A stretch of 41,205 nt of DNA from Bacteroidota bacterium. GTDB lineage: Bacteria; Bacteroidota; Ignavibacteria; Kryptoniales; JAKASW01. Where the stretch lies: contig JAJZNW010000014.1 of the NCBI GenBank assembly GCA_021811615.1, positions 1 to 41,205 on the forward strand, in the 5' to 3' direction. Below, in pieces: positions 25,209 to 33,170 of the stretch (position 1 is the first letter of the stretch; each line of letters starts with the position of its first letter). A program made the position numbers and the translations under genes. A model generated the notes under the pieces. That model worked only from the letters and a program-made list of their open reading frames with translations, did no database searches and was not told where the DNA came from.

Positions 25209-25784
25209 ATGACCTGGCAGGAAGCATACCGAATACTCGAACTATCCAACCCGAAAACCCTTGAAGAGGTTCGTGAAGCCTTCAGCATACAAGTTAAAGC
25301 TTGGCATCCCGACCGGTTTGAAGGTGACGCCAAGATGCAGCGAATCGGAACCGCGAAGATGAAGCTCATTAACGAGGCGTTCAGCTTCGTGAAGAAGAAC
25401 TGGATGGAGCGGATCGCTTTCACCGTGCCTTACCAATTTCCGAAAGCCGACGAGCCCGTAAGTTATGTAAAGACCGGGCCGCGTGACATCATCACGGTGC
25501 TTGAAAAAGAGTCTTCAAAAGCAAAGCGAAACAAGCTTACTATCGGCGCGAAGCGTGTCCATGAATATCTGGGCGATGCCACGCTGACAGTGACATACTC
25601 CGACCATCGGTCGCGAGAGATGAAACTGAAGGTCGGTGAATCTGCGACCGTCGAGTTCGGACGGTTAGCCCGATTCGAGATCAGGCTCTTACAGGTCAGA
25701 CAAGTCTACAAGTCCAAGCGGGGCATGCCGTTCCCGCTTTTTTATTCGGCGGCAGATCTGGCGGTGACGAGGCTGGACGATTAG
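25209..25784 (+). CDS. J-domain protein
   Basis: A 191-residue protein. Residues 1-60 are a J domain: WQEAYRILELSNPKTLEEVREAFSIQVKAWHPDRFEGD, with the HPD motif near residues 36-38 that triggers DnaK ATP hydrolysis, and INEAFSFVKKNW. The J domain runs into a ~110-residue C-terminal part with beta character (VKTGPRDIITVLEKESS, ATLTVTYSDHRSREMKLKVGE, SATVEFGRLARFEIRLLQV), which I do not recognise. There is no Gly/Phe region and no zinc finger, so it is not DnaJ or CbpA. The start lacks a Shine-Dalgarno because a word repeat precedes it. It is probably a specialised co-chaperone; its client is unknown. Confidence 0.85.
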   Translation: MTWQEAYRILELSNPKTLEEVREAFSIQVKAWHPDRFEGDAKMQRIGTAKMKLINEAFSFVKKNWMERIAFTVPYQFPKADEPVSYVKTGPRDIITVLEKESSKAKRNKLTIGAKRVHEYLGDATLTVTYSDHRSREMKLKVGESATVEFGRLARFEIRLLQVRQVYKSKRGMPFPLFYSAADLAVTRLDD

Positions 25785-25830
25785 CGGAGCGAGCGCGGTG
25801 CATGATGAGAACAAAAGATAAGGCAAGAAA

Positions 25831-26032
25831 ATGGACGGTACGAAGCGTTCCGACATAAGACCCGGCATGGAAGGTCGCGATTGTCCTCAAGCAGGATCAG
25901 AGAACGGGTAAACTGACAGAAGGAATCGTGAAGGATATTCTGACAAACTCGCCGACGCATCCACACGGGATAAAGGTCCGTCTCGAGACCGGCGAAGTGG
26001 GCAGGGTGAAACAGTTGGCGGATACGAAGTAA
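25831..26032 (+). pseudogene. ywbE: YwbE-like gene with a +1 frameshift
   Basis: The ATG at 25831 (AAGG upstream) opens MDGTKRSDIRPGME, then the frame fails. Removing one G of the GG at 25873-25874 restores VAIVLKQDQRTGKLTEGIVKD, ILTNSPTHPHGIKVRLETGE, VGRVKQLADTK and a TAA at 26030-26032. The repaired 66-residue protein is a full YwbE family member (known pattern: RTGKLTxGxVKDILTNSPxHPHGIKVRLexGxVGRVK). YwbE proteins are small, conserved and uncharacterised, with a KOW-like beta fold. The rest of the frame is perfectly conserved, so either the lesion is very recent or it is a sequencing error. It is too short and too broken to appear as an intact frame. Confidence 0.85.
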
Positions 26033-26107
26033 ACCGGAAAGATCGGCCACATATCGTGCGGGGTCGGGCCGAAGAGTTGTAGGTGATTAAGAACATGAGG
26101 GATTTCT

Positions 26108-27334
26108 ATGAGACGGATCATGCTAACTTCTTTAATCTTCATGAACTCGGTTGTTGCTTTCGGTCAGGTGGACACGCTCGTCACTTACAATGTCCGGACC
26201 AGGATCATAAGCGTACTCCCTGTTGCGGCCGTGGATACATCGAGCACATTTGATACTACCGGAAGTAACCCCGGTACCGAACCAGGCTTCAGCAAATTGT
26301 TTCTCTCGCCGCCAAAGGATCCATACCTGTCGTCCGGCTCCAGCTACTATACGCCCGCCCATATTCTTTTTCCCGTGACCAATTACCCCCTGCGGGCCGC
26401 GGTGAAGCTATTCAGGTACTCGAACGACTCTCTGTTCCAGGAATGCTCGGGGATGATGGTCGGGCCGGACCTTGTGTTGACAGCTGCCCACTGCGTGCAC
26501 TGGTACCACGGCTCGAGCGACAGCGCCACTTTCAGCGATAGCATGATGGTCGTTCCGGCCTATGACGACGGTGAAGTCAATCCCGTTTTTGGAGAGAGTG
26601 TCAGCAGCGAGTACATATTGCCCAAAGCAGATCTTACTAACCCATCCGTCGAGGATATGGCTCTCATTAAGCTTCGACAGCCGTTAGGGACTAAGACGGG
26701 GTGGATAGGGATGGCTTTTGAAAGCGACGACAGCGTTTTCTCAAACATGGTGTTGCAGCAATTCAGCTATCCGGGCACGGCGGATCCATACGATTCAACC
26801 AAGGTTTTCAACGGAGATACTATGTACTATAATTACGGGGTTCCTTCACTAGTCGATGGTGACTATCTGGGATATCTTGGGCTCGATGGAATCCCCGGAC
26901 AAAGCGGCTCTTCCCTGTTCTATACGGACAATGTGCACTACTACACATTCGCGGTCGCGCGGTATGCGTTTGACGCCGAGCATTTGCGAATAGATCGGGA
27001 TAATTTCTACGCATTCAGATCGGTAATTGACGGAGACTTGTCTTCTGTTCACGCGTCCCCTGTTGTCGCATCCGGCTACAGCCTGACGAACGCCTATCCG
27101 AATCCGTTCAATCCCGCCACTACCATTTCCTACAGCGTGACCAGGGCCGGACGCGTGAGTCTCACAGTATATGATGTGCTTGGCAGGAAAGTAGCGGTCC
27201 TGGTAAATAGAGTGGTGACGCCGGGGGAATATACGGTACGTTTCGATGCTTCGGGATTATCGAGTGGAGTCTATTTCTGCCGTATGACGGCCGCCGGTTT
27301 TGCAATGACCCGGAAGCTGATGCTCATTAAATAA
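26108..27334 (+). CDS. V8-like (S1) serine protease with type IX sorting domain
   Basis: A 408-residue exported protein. Residues 1-20 are a signal peptide (MRRIMLTSLIFMNSVVAFGQ). The protease domain, ~85-320, has the catalytic triad His128 in LTAAHC, Asp183 in VEDMALIKL and Ser266 in GIPGQSGSSLF, in the order of glutamyl-endopeptidase/V8-type S1 enzymes. The last ~80 residues form a type A T9SS C-terminal domain: NAYPNPFNPATTISYSV, VSLTVYDVLGRKVAVLVN, PGEYTVRFDASGLSSGVYFCRM, and MTRKLMLIK. It should cross the outer membrane by type IX secretion and be cleaved from, or attached to, the surface. GAGGGA lies 5 bases before the ATG. It is the clearest lineage marker in the window. Confidence 0.94.
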   Translation: MRRIMLTSLIFMNSVVAFGQVDTLVTYNVRTRIISVLPVAAVDTSSTFDTTGSNPGTEPGFSKLFLSPPKDPYLSSGSSYYTPAHILFPVTNYPLRAAVKLFRYSNDSLFQECSGMMVGPDLVLTAAHCVHWYHGSSDSATFSDSMMVVPAYDDGEVNPVFGESVSSEYILPKADLTNPSVEDMALIKLRQPLGTKTGWIGMAFESDDSVFSNMVLQQFSYPGTADPYDSTKVFNGDTMYYNYGVPSLVDGDYLGYLGLDGIPGQSGSSLFYTDNVHYYTFAVARYAFDAEHLRIDRDNFYAFRSVIDGDLSSVHASPVVASGYSLTNAYPNPFNPATTISYSVTRAGRVSLTVYDVLGRKVAVLVNRVVTPGEYTVRFDASGLSSGVYFCRMTAAGFAMTRKLMLIK

Positions 27335-27563
27335 CTGAATATGATGTGAGAATTTACGGGAACCACTTCTCTTCATCCTTCCCGAAGTCGTTGCTTCTAT
27401 GGCCACTATGCCATAGATTTCGATTGCATGTCGAGGAACGAGATTTCACATTACGCTTTCGCCGTCCGTCGGCACGATCTGCAGGCGGATACAAATACAG
27501 CAAATCACAATCGCCCGGAAGCACGCTTTCCGCGGCAAAACTCTCCAAAAAGGGGATGACACA

Positions 27564-29030
27564 ATGAACGAAGATGCAATTCAGGGCCTGAGGCCTGAAA
27601 GGGTCTGGCATTATTTCAAGGAAATCAGTGCGATCCCACGCGGCTCGAAAAACGAGAAAGCGGTCCTCGAGTATATCAAGAAGACCGCCGCGGCGATGGG
27701 GCTGAAAGTCAAACAGGATAAGGTCGGAAATGTAGTCGTATCGAAGCCGGCTAGTCCAGGCAAGGAAAATTCCACCACGGTTGTTCTGCAGGTGCACACC
27801 GATATGGTCTGCGAGAAGAACCGGGACGTGCAGCACGATTTCCTGAAGGACGGGATAAAGTTTCACAGGGAAGGGAACTACATCAAAGCCGAAGGGACCA
27901 CGCTCGGTTCAGACGACGGTATCGGCGTCGCTTCTCTCCTCTCGCTTCTCGAAGATAAGTCACTCGTCCACGGACCCATCGAAGGACTTTTCACCATCGA
28001 TGAGGAAACGGGTCTTACAGGCGCGAACCATATTGAGCCTGGATTCATCACGGGGAAAATCATGATGAATCTCGATTCCGAAGAGGAAGGCGTCCTTTAT
28101 ATCGGATGTGCAGGCGGACTTGACACGACGATCACAATTCCCGTCAAGAGAAAAGCGGTCACGGGCAAGAATTCGGTTCTCAATGTGATGATCCGCGGTC
28201 TTAAAGGCGGACACTCCGGTGTCGACATCCATCTGGGCCGCGCGAACGCCATCAAGCTAATGACCAGGACGCTGCTGGCGATCGACGCGAAGACTAAGAT
28301 TAAGATGAGGCTCGTGTCGATCGAAGGCGGGAGTAAACACAACGCGATTCCCCGCGAGGCCGAGGCGGTCATCGTCGTACCCGTTGCAGACGAGGCTAAG
28401 GTCCAGAACGCTGCCGCTGAATGTGAGCAGATGTTCAGGAACGCTTTCGCTTCGACCGATCCCGACGTGAAGGTCCTTGTCGAGAAAGGGAAGAAGGCAA
28501 AACCCGCTTTTGACGACAAGTCAAAGGCAGCGGTGCTCGATGCGCTGAACGCTTTCCCGCACGGAGTTATCAGGATGAGCAGCGACATACCGGACCTTGT
28601 GGAGACATCGACCAACCTGGCGGTGGTGAAAACATCCGCCGCCGGCGTGACTGTGGTTACCAGCCAGAGAAGTTCGATCGAGTCGGAGAAGGAGATGATC
28701 GCAGCGCACGTCGCCTCAGTCGGAAAACTCGCCGGCGGGAAGATTAAACCCAGCGATGGTTATCCCGGGTGGCAGCCTAACGTCAACTCCGCGGTCCTCG
28801 GAAAGGGGAAGGAAGTGTATCGAAACCTTTATGGAAAAGAACCGGAGGTCAAAGCGATTCACGCCGGTCTCGAATGTGGGATCATTAACGACCGCGTCGG
28901 CGGAGGGGTCGACACGATCTCGTTCGGTCCGACGATAATCGGCCCGCACTCGCCGGACGAGCGCGTAGCCGTCGACAGCGTCGAGAAGTTCTATAAGTAC
29001 CTGACGGAGATCGTGAAGTCTGTCGCGTAG
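27564..29030 (+). CDS. pepD: Aminoacyl-histidine dipeptidase (M20C)
   Basis: A 488-residue cytosolic metallodipeptidase that splits Xaa-His and other dipeptides. Motifs are FKEISAIPRGSKNE at the N-terminus, zinc ligands in LQVHTDMVCEKN and TTLGSDDGIGVA (bridging Asp), the catalytic Glu in TIDEETGLTGA, and NLDSEEEG. Dimerisation-domain features are GLKGGHSGVDIHLGRANAI, SKHNAIPREA and, near the end, KAIHAGLECGII. Length and order are those of PepD. AAGGGGA lies 8 bases before the ATG. A strong terminator follows. It is one of five peptidases between 26 and 37 kb, in line with peptide use as a food source. Confidence 0.95.
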   Translation: MNEDAIQGLRPERVWHYFKEISAIPRGSKNEKAVLEYIKKTAAAMGLKVKQDKVGNVVVSKPASPGKENSTTVVLQVHTDMVCEKNRDVQHDFLKDGIKFHREGNYIKAEGTTLGSDDGIGVASLLSLLEDKSLVHGPIEGLFTIDEETGLTGANHIEPGFITGKIMMNLDSEEEGVLYIGCAGGLDTTITIPVKRKAVTGKNSVLNVMIRGLKGGHSGVDIHLGRANAIKLMTRTLLAIDAKTKIKMRLVSIEGGSKHNAIPREAEAVIVVPVADEAKVQNAAAECEQMFRNAFASTDPDVKVLVEKGKKAKPAFDDKSKAAVLDALNAFPHGVIRMSSDIPDLVETSTNLAVVKTSAAGVTVVTSQRSSIESEKEMIAAHVASVGKLAGGKIKPSDGYPGWQPNVNSAVLGKGKEVYRNLYGKEPEVKAIHAGLECGIINDRVGGGVDTISFGPTIIGPHSPDERVAVDSVEKFYKYLTEIVKSVA

Positions 29031-29038
29031 ACATTCTT

Positions 29039-29090
29039 GGCAAAGAGGCGCAGGCGGGAATCATCACGCTGCGTCTCTTTGCCTTTCTTG
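29039..29090 (+). terminator. Intrinsic terminator after pepD
   Basis: GGCAAAGAGGCGCAG (29039-29053) pairs with CTGCGTCTCTTTGCC (29069-29083) through 15 positions with one G-T pair, followed by TTTCTTGC. Strong rho-independent form. Confidence 0.9.
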
Positions 29091-29205
29091 CTTATGTGAA
29101 GGTGCGGTAGGGAGGCATGGTTGCAAATGGAAGCCTGCGGCTACCACAGTATGACACGCCAGTACAATCGCTTTTTATCGAGGAGAACTCAAACAGGGAG
29201 ATGCG

Positions 29206-29568
29206 ATGAGGTTTGCGGGAATTTACGGGATCGCCGTGGGGATCCTGATTCTTGTCCAATGGGTTTATTTTCTTCTGACGGCGCAGGTGCCTGAACTTGA
29301 AGCCGTGCCTTTCGAAATGGTGTTTCATCTTGCGGCTGAATTTATTACATCGATGATCATGGTCGCCGGTGGTGCCGCAGTCCTCCGTCGCGAGCCGTGG
29401 GCCGCCAGGCTGTACTATCTTGCCTCCGGAATGCTGCTCTACGCTGTCATAAACAGTGCCGGCTACTTCATCCAACTCGGGCAATGGCCGTTTGTAGCGA
29501 TGCTGGCGCTGTTGTTTCTCTTGACTGTCGTCAGCGTCGGTAAAGTGGTTAGGGCGGCAAAAGCGTAG
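29206..29568 (+). CDS. Small four-helix membrane protein, unknown function
   Basis: A 120-residue protein with about four predicted transmembrane helices: FAGIYGIAVGILILVQWVYFLL, MVFHLAAEFITSMIMVAGGAAVL, LYYLASGMLLYAVINSAGYFI and WPFVAMLALLFLLTVVSVG. Loops are short; charged residues after helix 2 (RREPW) and at the C-terminus (KVVRAAKA) suggest that these face the cytosol. I do not recognise a family. GGGAG lies 7 bases before the ATG. It is flanked by pepD with a terminator and by the M49 gene with its own spacer, so it is likely a single-gene unit. Confidence 0.75.
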   Translation: MRFAGIYGIAVGILILVQWVYFLLTAQVPELEAVPFEMVFHLAAEFITSMIMVAGGAAVLRREPWAARLYYLASGMLLYAVINSAGYFIQLGQWPFVAMLALLFLLTVVSVGKVVRAAKA

Positions 29569-29697
29569 TTGAACTTCCGGCATTCTTGAAGCATACTTCT
29601 CTCCAGATGCCGCCAGAACCGTTCGGGACAATCGGGCCATAGTGCACGATAGAATCGCCGGATAGTTTTTTTTGATATTTTACATCGGATAATCGCT

Positions 29698-31656
29698 ATG
29701 ACACGGAAAAATAAAGAAATCAAACCGAAACGCATTTATGAACTTGAACGGGTCGGCAATGCCAGGACTGTCCAGCTGTACGCGGATGGATTTGAATCGC
29801 TGACAAAGAAGGAAAAGATCTTCGCCTATTATATGGCGAAGGCCGCGATTGCCGGAAGGCCAATCGCGATCGACCAGACGAATAAACACGCTCTTCAAAT
29901 CATGGGACTCTGCGAGGAAGTGATCAGGCATCCGAAGGGCATTCCTGTGAAGACTCTAAAGGCGATCAGCGATTACGCGAAGCTGTTCTGGATCAACAAC
30001 GGGATGTACGACCACAATACAGCAAGGAAGTTTGTCCCGGCGTGTTCTCCGGCTGAATTCGAGAAAGCCCTGCGTATCGTGTCCGCGAACAAACCGGGTT
30101 CTCGCGAAACCGAGGGGAGACATGTCCAAACCTTCAGGGAACTCAAGCGTGTCATCTTCGACCCAAAGTATATGGCTGTCGTTACCGACAAGACTCCGGG
30201 GCACGATTTTATCGCGCAAAGTGCGAACAATTTCTACGAGGGGCTGACAACCGCCGAGGTCGCCGGGTGGGCACGCAAAGGAAACGAGAAGAATCCTCTC
30301 AACTCTAAGGTGATTAAGAAGAATGGCAGGATAGTAGAACTTGTATGGCGTGCAGGGAGCGGTTCAATACCGGAAGGGCTGTATGCCCGCCAGCTCACCG
30401 ACGTAATATCGAACCTCGAAAAGGCAAAGGGCTTCGCGTCGGGCAAGCACCAGGCGAAGACTCTCGACCTCCTGGTAAGGTTCTTCAGGACGGGGAAGCT
30501 TTCCGATTGGGAAAAGTTCAACATCACTTGGGTGAAGGACTCGTCGAACGTCGACTTCATATTGGGATTCATCGAAGTCTACATGGATCCGCGCGGACAG
30601 AAAGCGAAGTTCGAAGCGGTGATCCATTTCACTAATAAAGAACAGACGAAGCTGATGCGCAGGCTCGCGGCCAACGCGGAGTATTTTGAAAAGCGCGCAC
30701 CGTGGAAGGACGAGTTTAAGAAGAAGAATGTCAAAGCACCGATAGCGAATGTGGTCAACGTGATCGTCGAGACGGGCGACGCCGGACCTGTCAGCGCCAT
30801 CGGAATCAATCTTCCGAACGAGCAATACATAAGACAGCGCTACGGATCCAAGAGCGTGCTGCTTCATAATGTTGTCGCGGCTTATAAGGCATCAGAACCG
30901 AAAGGACTTCTTGAAGAATTCTGTTTCGATGGGGCTGAGGTAAGGCGAGCAAAGAAATTCGGCCAGACAGCCGACGACCTTCACACCGGCATGCACGAAG
31001 TATTGGGACACGCGTCGGGGAAGGTCAGCGATAAGCTCAAGGGCGACCCGGCGGATTATCTTCCGGGCTATTACTCGACTCTCGAAGAAGCGCGCGCGGA
31101 TCTCGTCGCCCTCTGGAACATCTTCGACCCAAAACTAAAAAAGTTGAAGATAGTCGACTCGGACGACGTTGCAAAGGAAATGTACGACTCGTATGTCAGG
31201 AACGTTTTCCTTCAGCTCAGAAGGATACCGACCGGAAACCAGCTCGAAGAAGATCACATGAAGAACCGTCAGATGGTGGTCAACTATATATTGCGCAATT
31301 CCGGCTCGATCGAAGTCGTCAGAAGAAGGGGCAAGACATTTTTCCATATAACTGATTACCGGAAAATGCACGACGTGGTGGGGCAACTCCTCGCCGAGGT
31401 GATGCGAATTAAAGCCGAGGGCGATCTGCCGGCTGCGAGAGCTCTCGTGGATACGTACGGCTTGAAGATCAATACTGCGTGGCGGGATGAGGTTGTGAAG
31501 AGGATAAGGAAATTGAAAGTGTCGGCATACACCGGTTTCGTTATGCCGGGTCTCAGACCAGTTTATGATGAAAAGGGGAGCATTACCGACGTCAAGGCCG
31601 AATACCCTCTCGACCTTACGAGTCAGATGCTTGAATATTCCGGGATGGCGAAATAA
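29698..31656 (+). CDS. Dipeptidyl-peptidase III-like M49 metallopeptidase
   Basis: A 652-residue protein without a signal peptide, thus cytosolic. The zinc site is the motif HEVLGH (His433, Glu434, His438), the short H-E-x-x-G-H form known in bacterial M49 members, with the third ligand in LEEARADLVALW (Glu463/464). Upstream segments typical of the family are FWINNGMYDHNTARKFVP and VLLHNVVAAY; downstream are NRQMVVNYIL and YPLDLTSQMLEYSGMA. M49 enzymes remove dipeptides from the N-terminus of short peptides. The start at 29698 has no strong Shine-Dalgarno, but the sequence begins normally (MTRKNKEIKPKRIYELERVG). The products would be substrates for PepD and the M20 dipeptidase nearby. Confidence 0.92.
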   Translation: MTRKNKEIKPKRIYELERVGNARTVQLYADGFESLTKKEKIFAYYMAKAAIAGRPIAIDQTNKHALQIMGLCEEVIRHPKGIPVKTLKAISDYAKLFWINNGMYDHNTARKFVPACSPAEFEKALRIVSANKPGSRETEGRHVQTFRELKRVIFDPKYMAVVTDKTPGHDFIAQSANNFYEGLTTAEVAGWARKGNEKNPLNSKVIKKNGRIVELVWRAGSGSIPEGLYARQLTDVISNLEKAKGFASGKHQAKTLDLLVRFFRTGKLSDWEKFNITWVKDSSNVDFILGFIEVYMDPRGQKAKFEAVIHFTNKEQTKLMRRLAANAEYFEKRAPWKDEFKKKNVKAPIANVVNVIVETGDAGPVSAIGINLPNEQYIRQRYGSKSVLLHNVVAAYKASEPKGLLEEFCFDGAEVRRAKKFGQTADDLHTGMHEVLGHASGKVSDKLKGDPADYLPGYYSTLEEARADLVALWNIFDPKLKKLKIVDSDDVAKEMYDSYVRNVFLQLRRIPTGNQLEEDHMKNRQMVVNYILRNSGSIEVVRRRGKTFFHITDYRKMHDVVGQLLAEVMRIKAEGDLPAARALVDTYGLKINTAWRDEVVKRIRKLKVSAYTGFVMPGLRPVYDEKGSITDVKAEYPLDLTSQMLEYSGMAK

Positions 31657-31695
31657 CTTCTTCCGTCAGGAAATAAGGGGAGATCTTCCGTAGTA

Positions 31696-31714
31696 CCTTC
31701 TTTTGGAAAGAAGG
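31696..31714 (+). promoter_or_regulatory. Hairpin covering the ribosome site of the next gene
   Basis: CCTTCTTT (31696-31703), loop TGG, AAAGAAGG (31707-31714): a perfect 8-bp stem whose 3' arm contains half of the AAGGAGG Shine-Dalgarno (31711-31717) of the lipoprotein gene starting at 31727. It may limit or control translation. Confidence 0.4.
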
Positions 31715-31726
31715 AGGTATGTAGCG

Positions 31727-32173
31727 ATGAAAAACGCCGCCATTTTGTTTGTCGCAGGCCTTTTGGCTGTGGCCGGATTGAGTTGCACCGACAATTCTTC
31801 AGGACCGGGAGTCCAACGGGTCGGCGCTAACCTCCGCCAGTTGAGCGGATGCATTTCTAAAGTCTCTTCAACGTCGCAAGCAGGCGATTCATCTTTCGCC
31901 TATGAATTCGGCGACACGCTCTATATCAGCTTCATGTTGTCGGGGAACTGCTGCCCGGATTCGAACCGGTTCGCAATGTCGTACGACGTCAGAAGCGATT
32001 CTCTCTTCGTCACCGCGACCGATACCGCAGCGAGGTTGTGCCTGTGCACGTGCAGCTATATTCTCCGGGCTGAGTTCGTTAACCTGCCGCTCAATCGCTA
32101 TACCTTCATCTGCACAAGGCCTGATGACAACGGTAAGGTGTACTACGATGAAACTGTCGTACGGAAACCCTGA
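31727..32173 (+). CDS. Cysteine-rich lipoprotein, unknown function (paralogue a)
   Basis: A 148-residue protein starting at the ATG at 31727, with AAGGAGG 9 bases upstream. The lipoprotein signal is MKNAAILFVAGLLAVAGLSC (lipobox GLSC). The mature part is beta-rich and cysteine-rich: LSGCISKVSS, YISFMLSGNCCPDSN, DSLFVTATDTAARLCLCTCSYILRAEF and YTFICTRPDD. It matches residue for residue the N-terminal half of the next gene (same order of GC, N-C, C-x-C, YIL/YLI, LPLxRY, C), so both are one family. Paired cysteines suggest disulfides and an extracytoplasmic location. I do not recognise the family. The gap to the next gene is 46 bases, so the two are probably co-transcribed. Confidence 0.75.
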   Translation: MKNAAILFVAGLLAVAGLSCTDNSSGPGVQRVGANLRQLSGCISKVSSTSQAGDSSFAYEFGDTLYISFMLSGNCCPDSNRFAMSYDVRSDSLFVTATDTAARLCLCTCSYILRAEFVNLPLNRYTFICTRPDDNGKVYYDETVVRKP

Positions 32174-32219
32174 TGCGTCCCCTCTCGCAACAACTAAACG
32201 AAGAAAGGGTGTGCGTAAG

Positions 32220-33113
32220 ATGAAACGCTGTCAATGCGCCCCGCTTATTGCCGTCGCGGCGTTACTGTTCGCTGCCTGCAGCGACAAGTCTTCAGTTCCA
32301 AACGTCTCTCAACCCGCTACGTCAGTAAGCCAGGTCCCCGGCTGTTTGTCGAGCACCGGGCTTTACAGGAGTACCGCATCATTCGCGGACTTCACTTACC
32401 AATTCACGATCAGCAAGCTTTCTCTCGATTTCGTACTCCCCGATAACTGCACTTCTGATTCGATCAGATTTGCTACGTCCTGCAAGATTGAGGGCGACAC
32501 GATATTCATAACCTCTGTCGATACCGCGACCGAAAATGCGAGATGTCCGTGCAATTATCTTATTCATGCGGAGTTAGAAGGACTTCCGCTCGACAGGTAC
32601 TTCGTGGTCTGCAACAGGATCGATGACGGAGTGGAGACAGCACCTTACAGCCGGTACGTTTATCGTGACGACGCACGGGGAACGACCGAAGAGATCGTCT
32701 ACTCAAACGGGTTCGAATCGGCTGCCGATACTGCGGGATGGGTCGGTTACGGCTCGATGCAATTGAAGAGTGACGTCCCTCCGGGCGGAGGGAAGTACTC
32801 ATTGTTCGTGTCCGGAGGCTGCATCGTTCCGCACGCAGCGTTCAGGATCGGTAAAGTCTATCAGGACAGCCGCTTCATAGTTCGGTTCTGGGGGAAGAGA
32901 CTCTTCGGCGGTGGCGGTGTGGGGCTCGGATTAAGTCGGAGTCCGGCAAACGGAATTGGCGTTGGCGTCGATGACTCAACATGGACCCGTTACGAATCTC
33001 AGGATATTTTCTACTGCCCGGCCGACTCGACTCTCTGGCTCAACATTACTGCGGGTGGATTTGTCGCTGGTGCGATTCTGGTAGACGATATTCAGGTTGT
33101 GAAAGTGAAATAG
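32220..33113 (+). CDS. Cysteine-rich lipoprotein with extra C-terminal beta domain (paralogue b)
   Basis: A 297-residue protein; I choose the ATG at 32220 because it gives a lipoprotein signal (MKRCQCAPLIAVAALLFAAC, lipobox FAAC) and is preceded by AAAGGGTG. Residues ~35-140 are the same domain as paralogue a (VPGCLSSTGL, LDFVLPDNCTSDS, FITSVDTATENARCPCNYLIHAEL, LPLDRYFVVC). Residues ~160-297 are a second beta domain, IVYSNGFESAADTAGWVGYG, YSLFVSGGCIVPHAAF, FIVRFWGKRLFG and ILVDDIQVVKVK, which looks like a carbohydrate-binding-type jelly roll (the 'NGFES ... DDIQV' pattern). So the gene is paralogue a plus a possible ligand-binding module. The target is unknown. Confidence 0.75.
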   Translation: MKRCQCAPLIAVAALLFAACSDKSSVPNVSQPATSVSQVPGCLSSTGLYRSTASFADFTYQFTISKLSLDFVLPDNCTSDSIRFATSCKIEGDTIFITSVDTATENARCPCNYLIHAELEGLPLDRYFVVCNRIDDGVETAPYSRYVYRDDARGTTEEIVYSNGFESAADTAGWVGYGSMQLKSDVPPGGGKYSLFVSGGCIVPHAAFRIGKVYQDSRFIVRFWGKRLFGGGGVGLGLSRSPANGIGVGVDDSTWTRYESQDIFYCPADSTLWLNITAGGFVAGAILVDDIQVVKVK

Positions 33114-33170
33114 CTGGGGCTTCCGGTTATGTTTTGCTAAATTGACTGATCAAACTGGAAGGGCCGCTTG

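Noticed and set aside
31902..32219. A longer start for the second cysteine-rich lipoprotein
   Set aside because: It would run through the first lipoprotein gene in another frame and bury the lipoprotein signal; the ATG at 32220 has the signal and a ribosome site.
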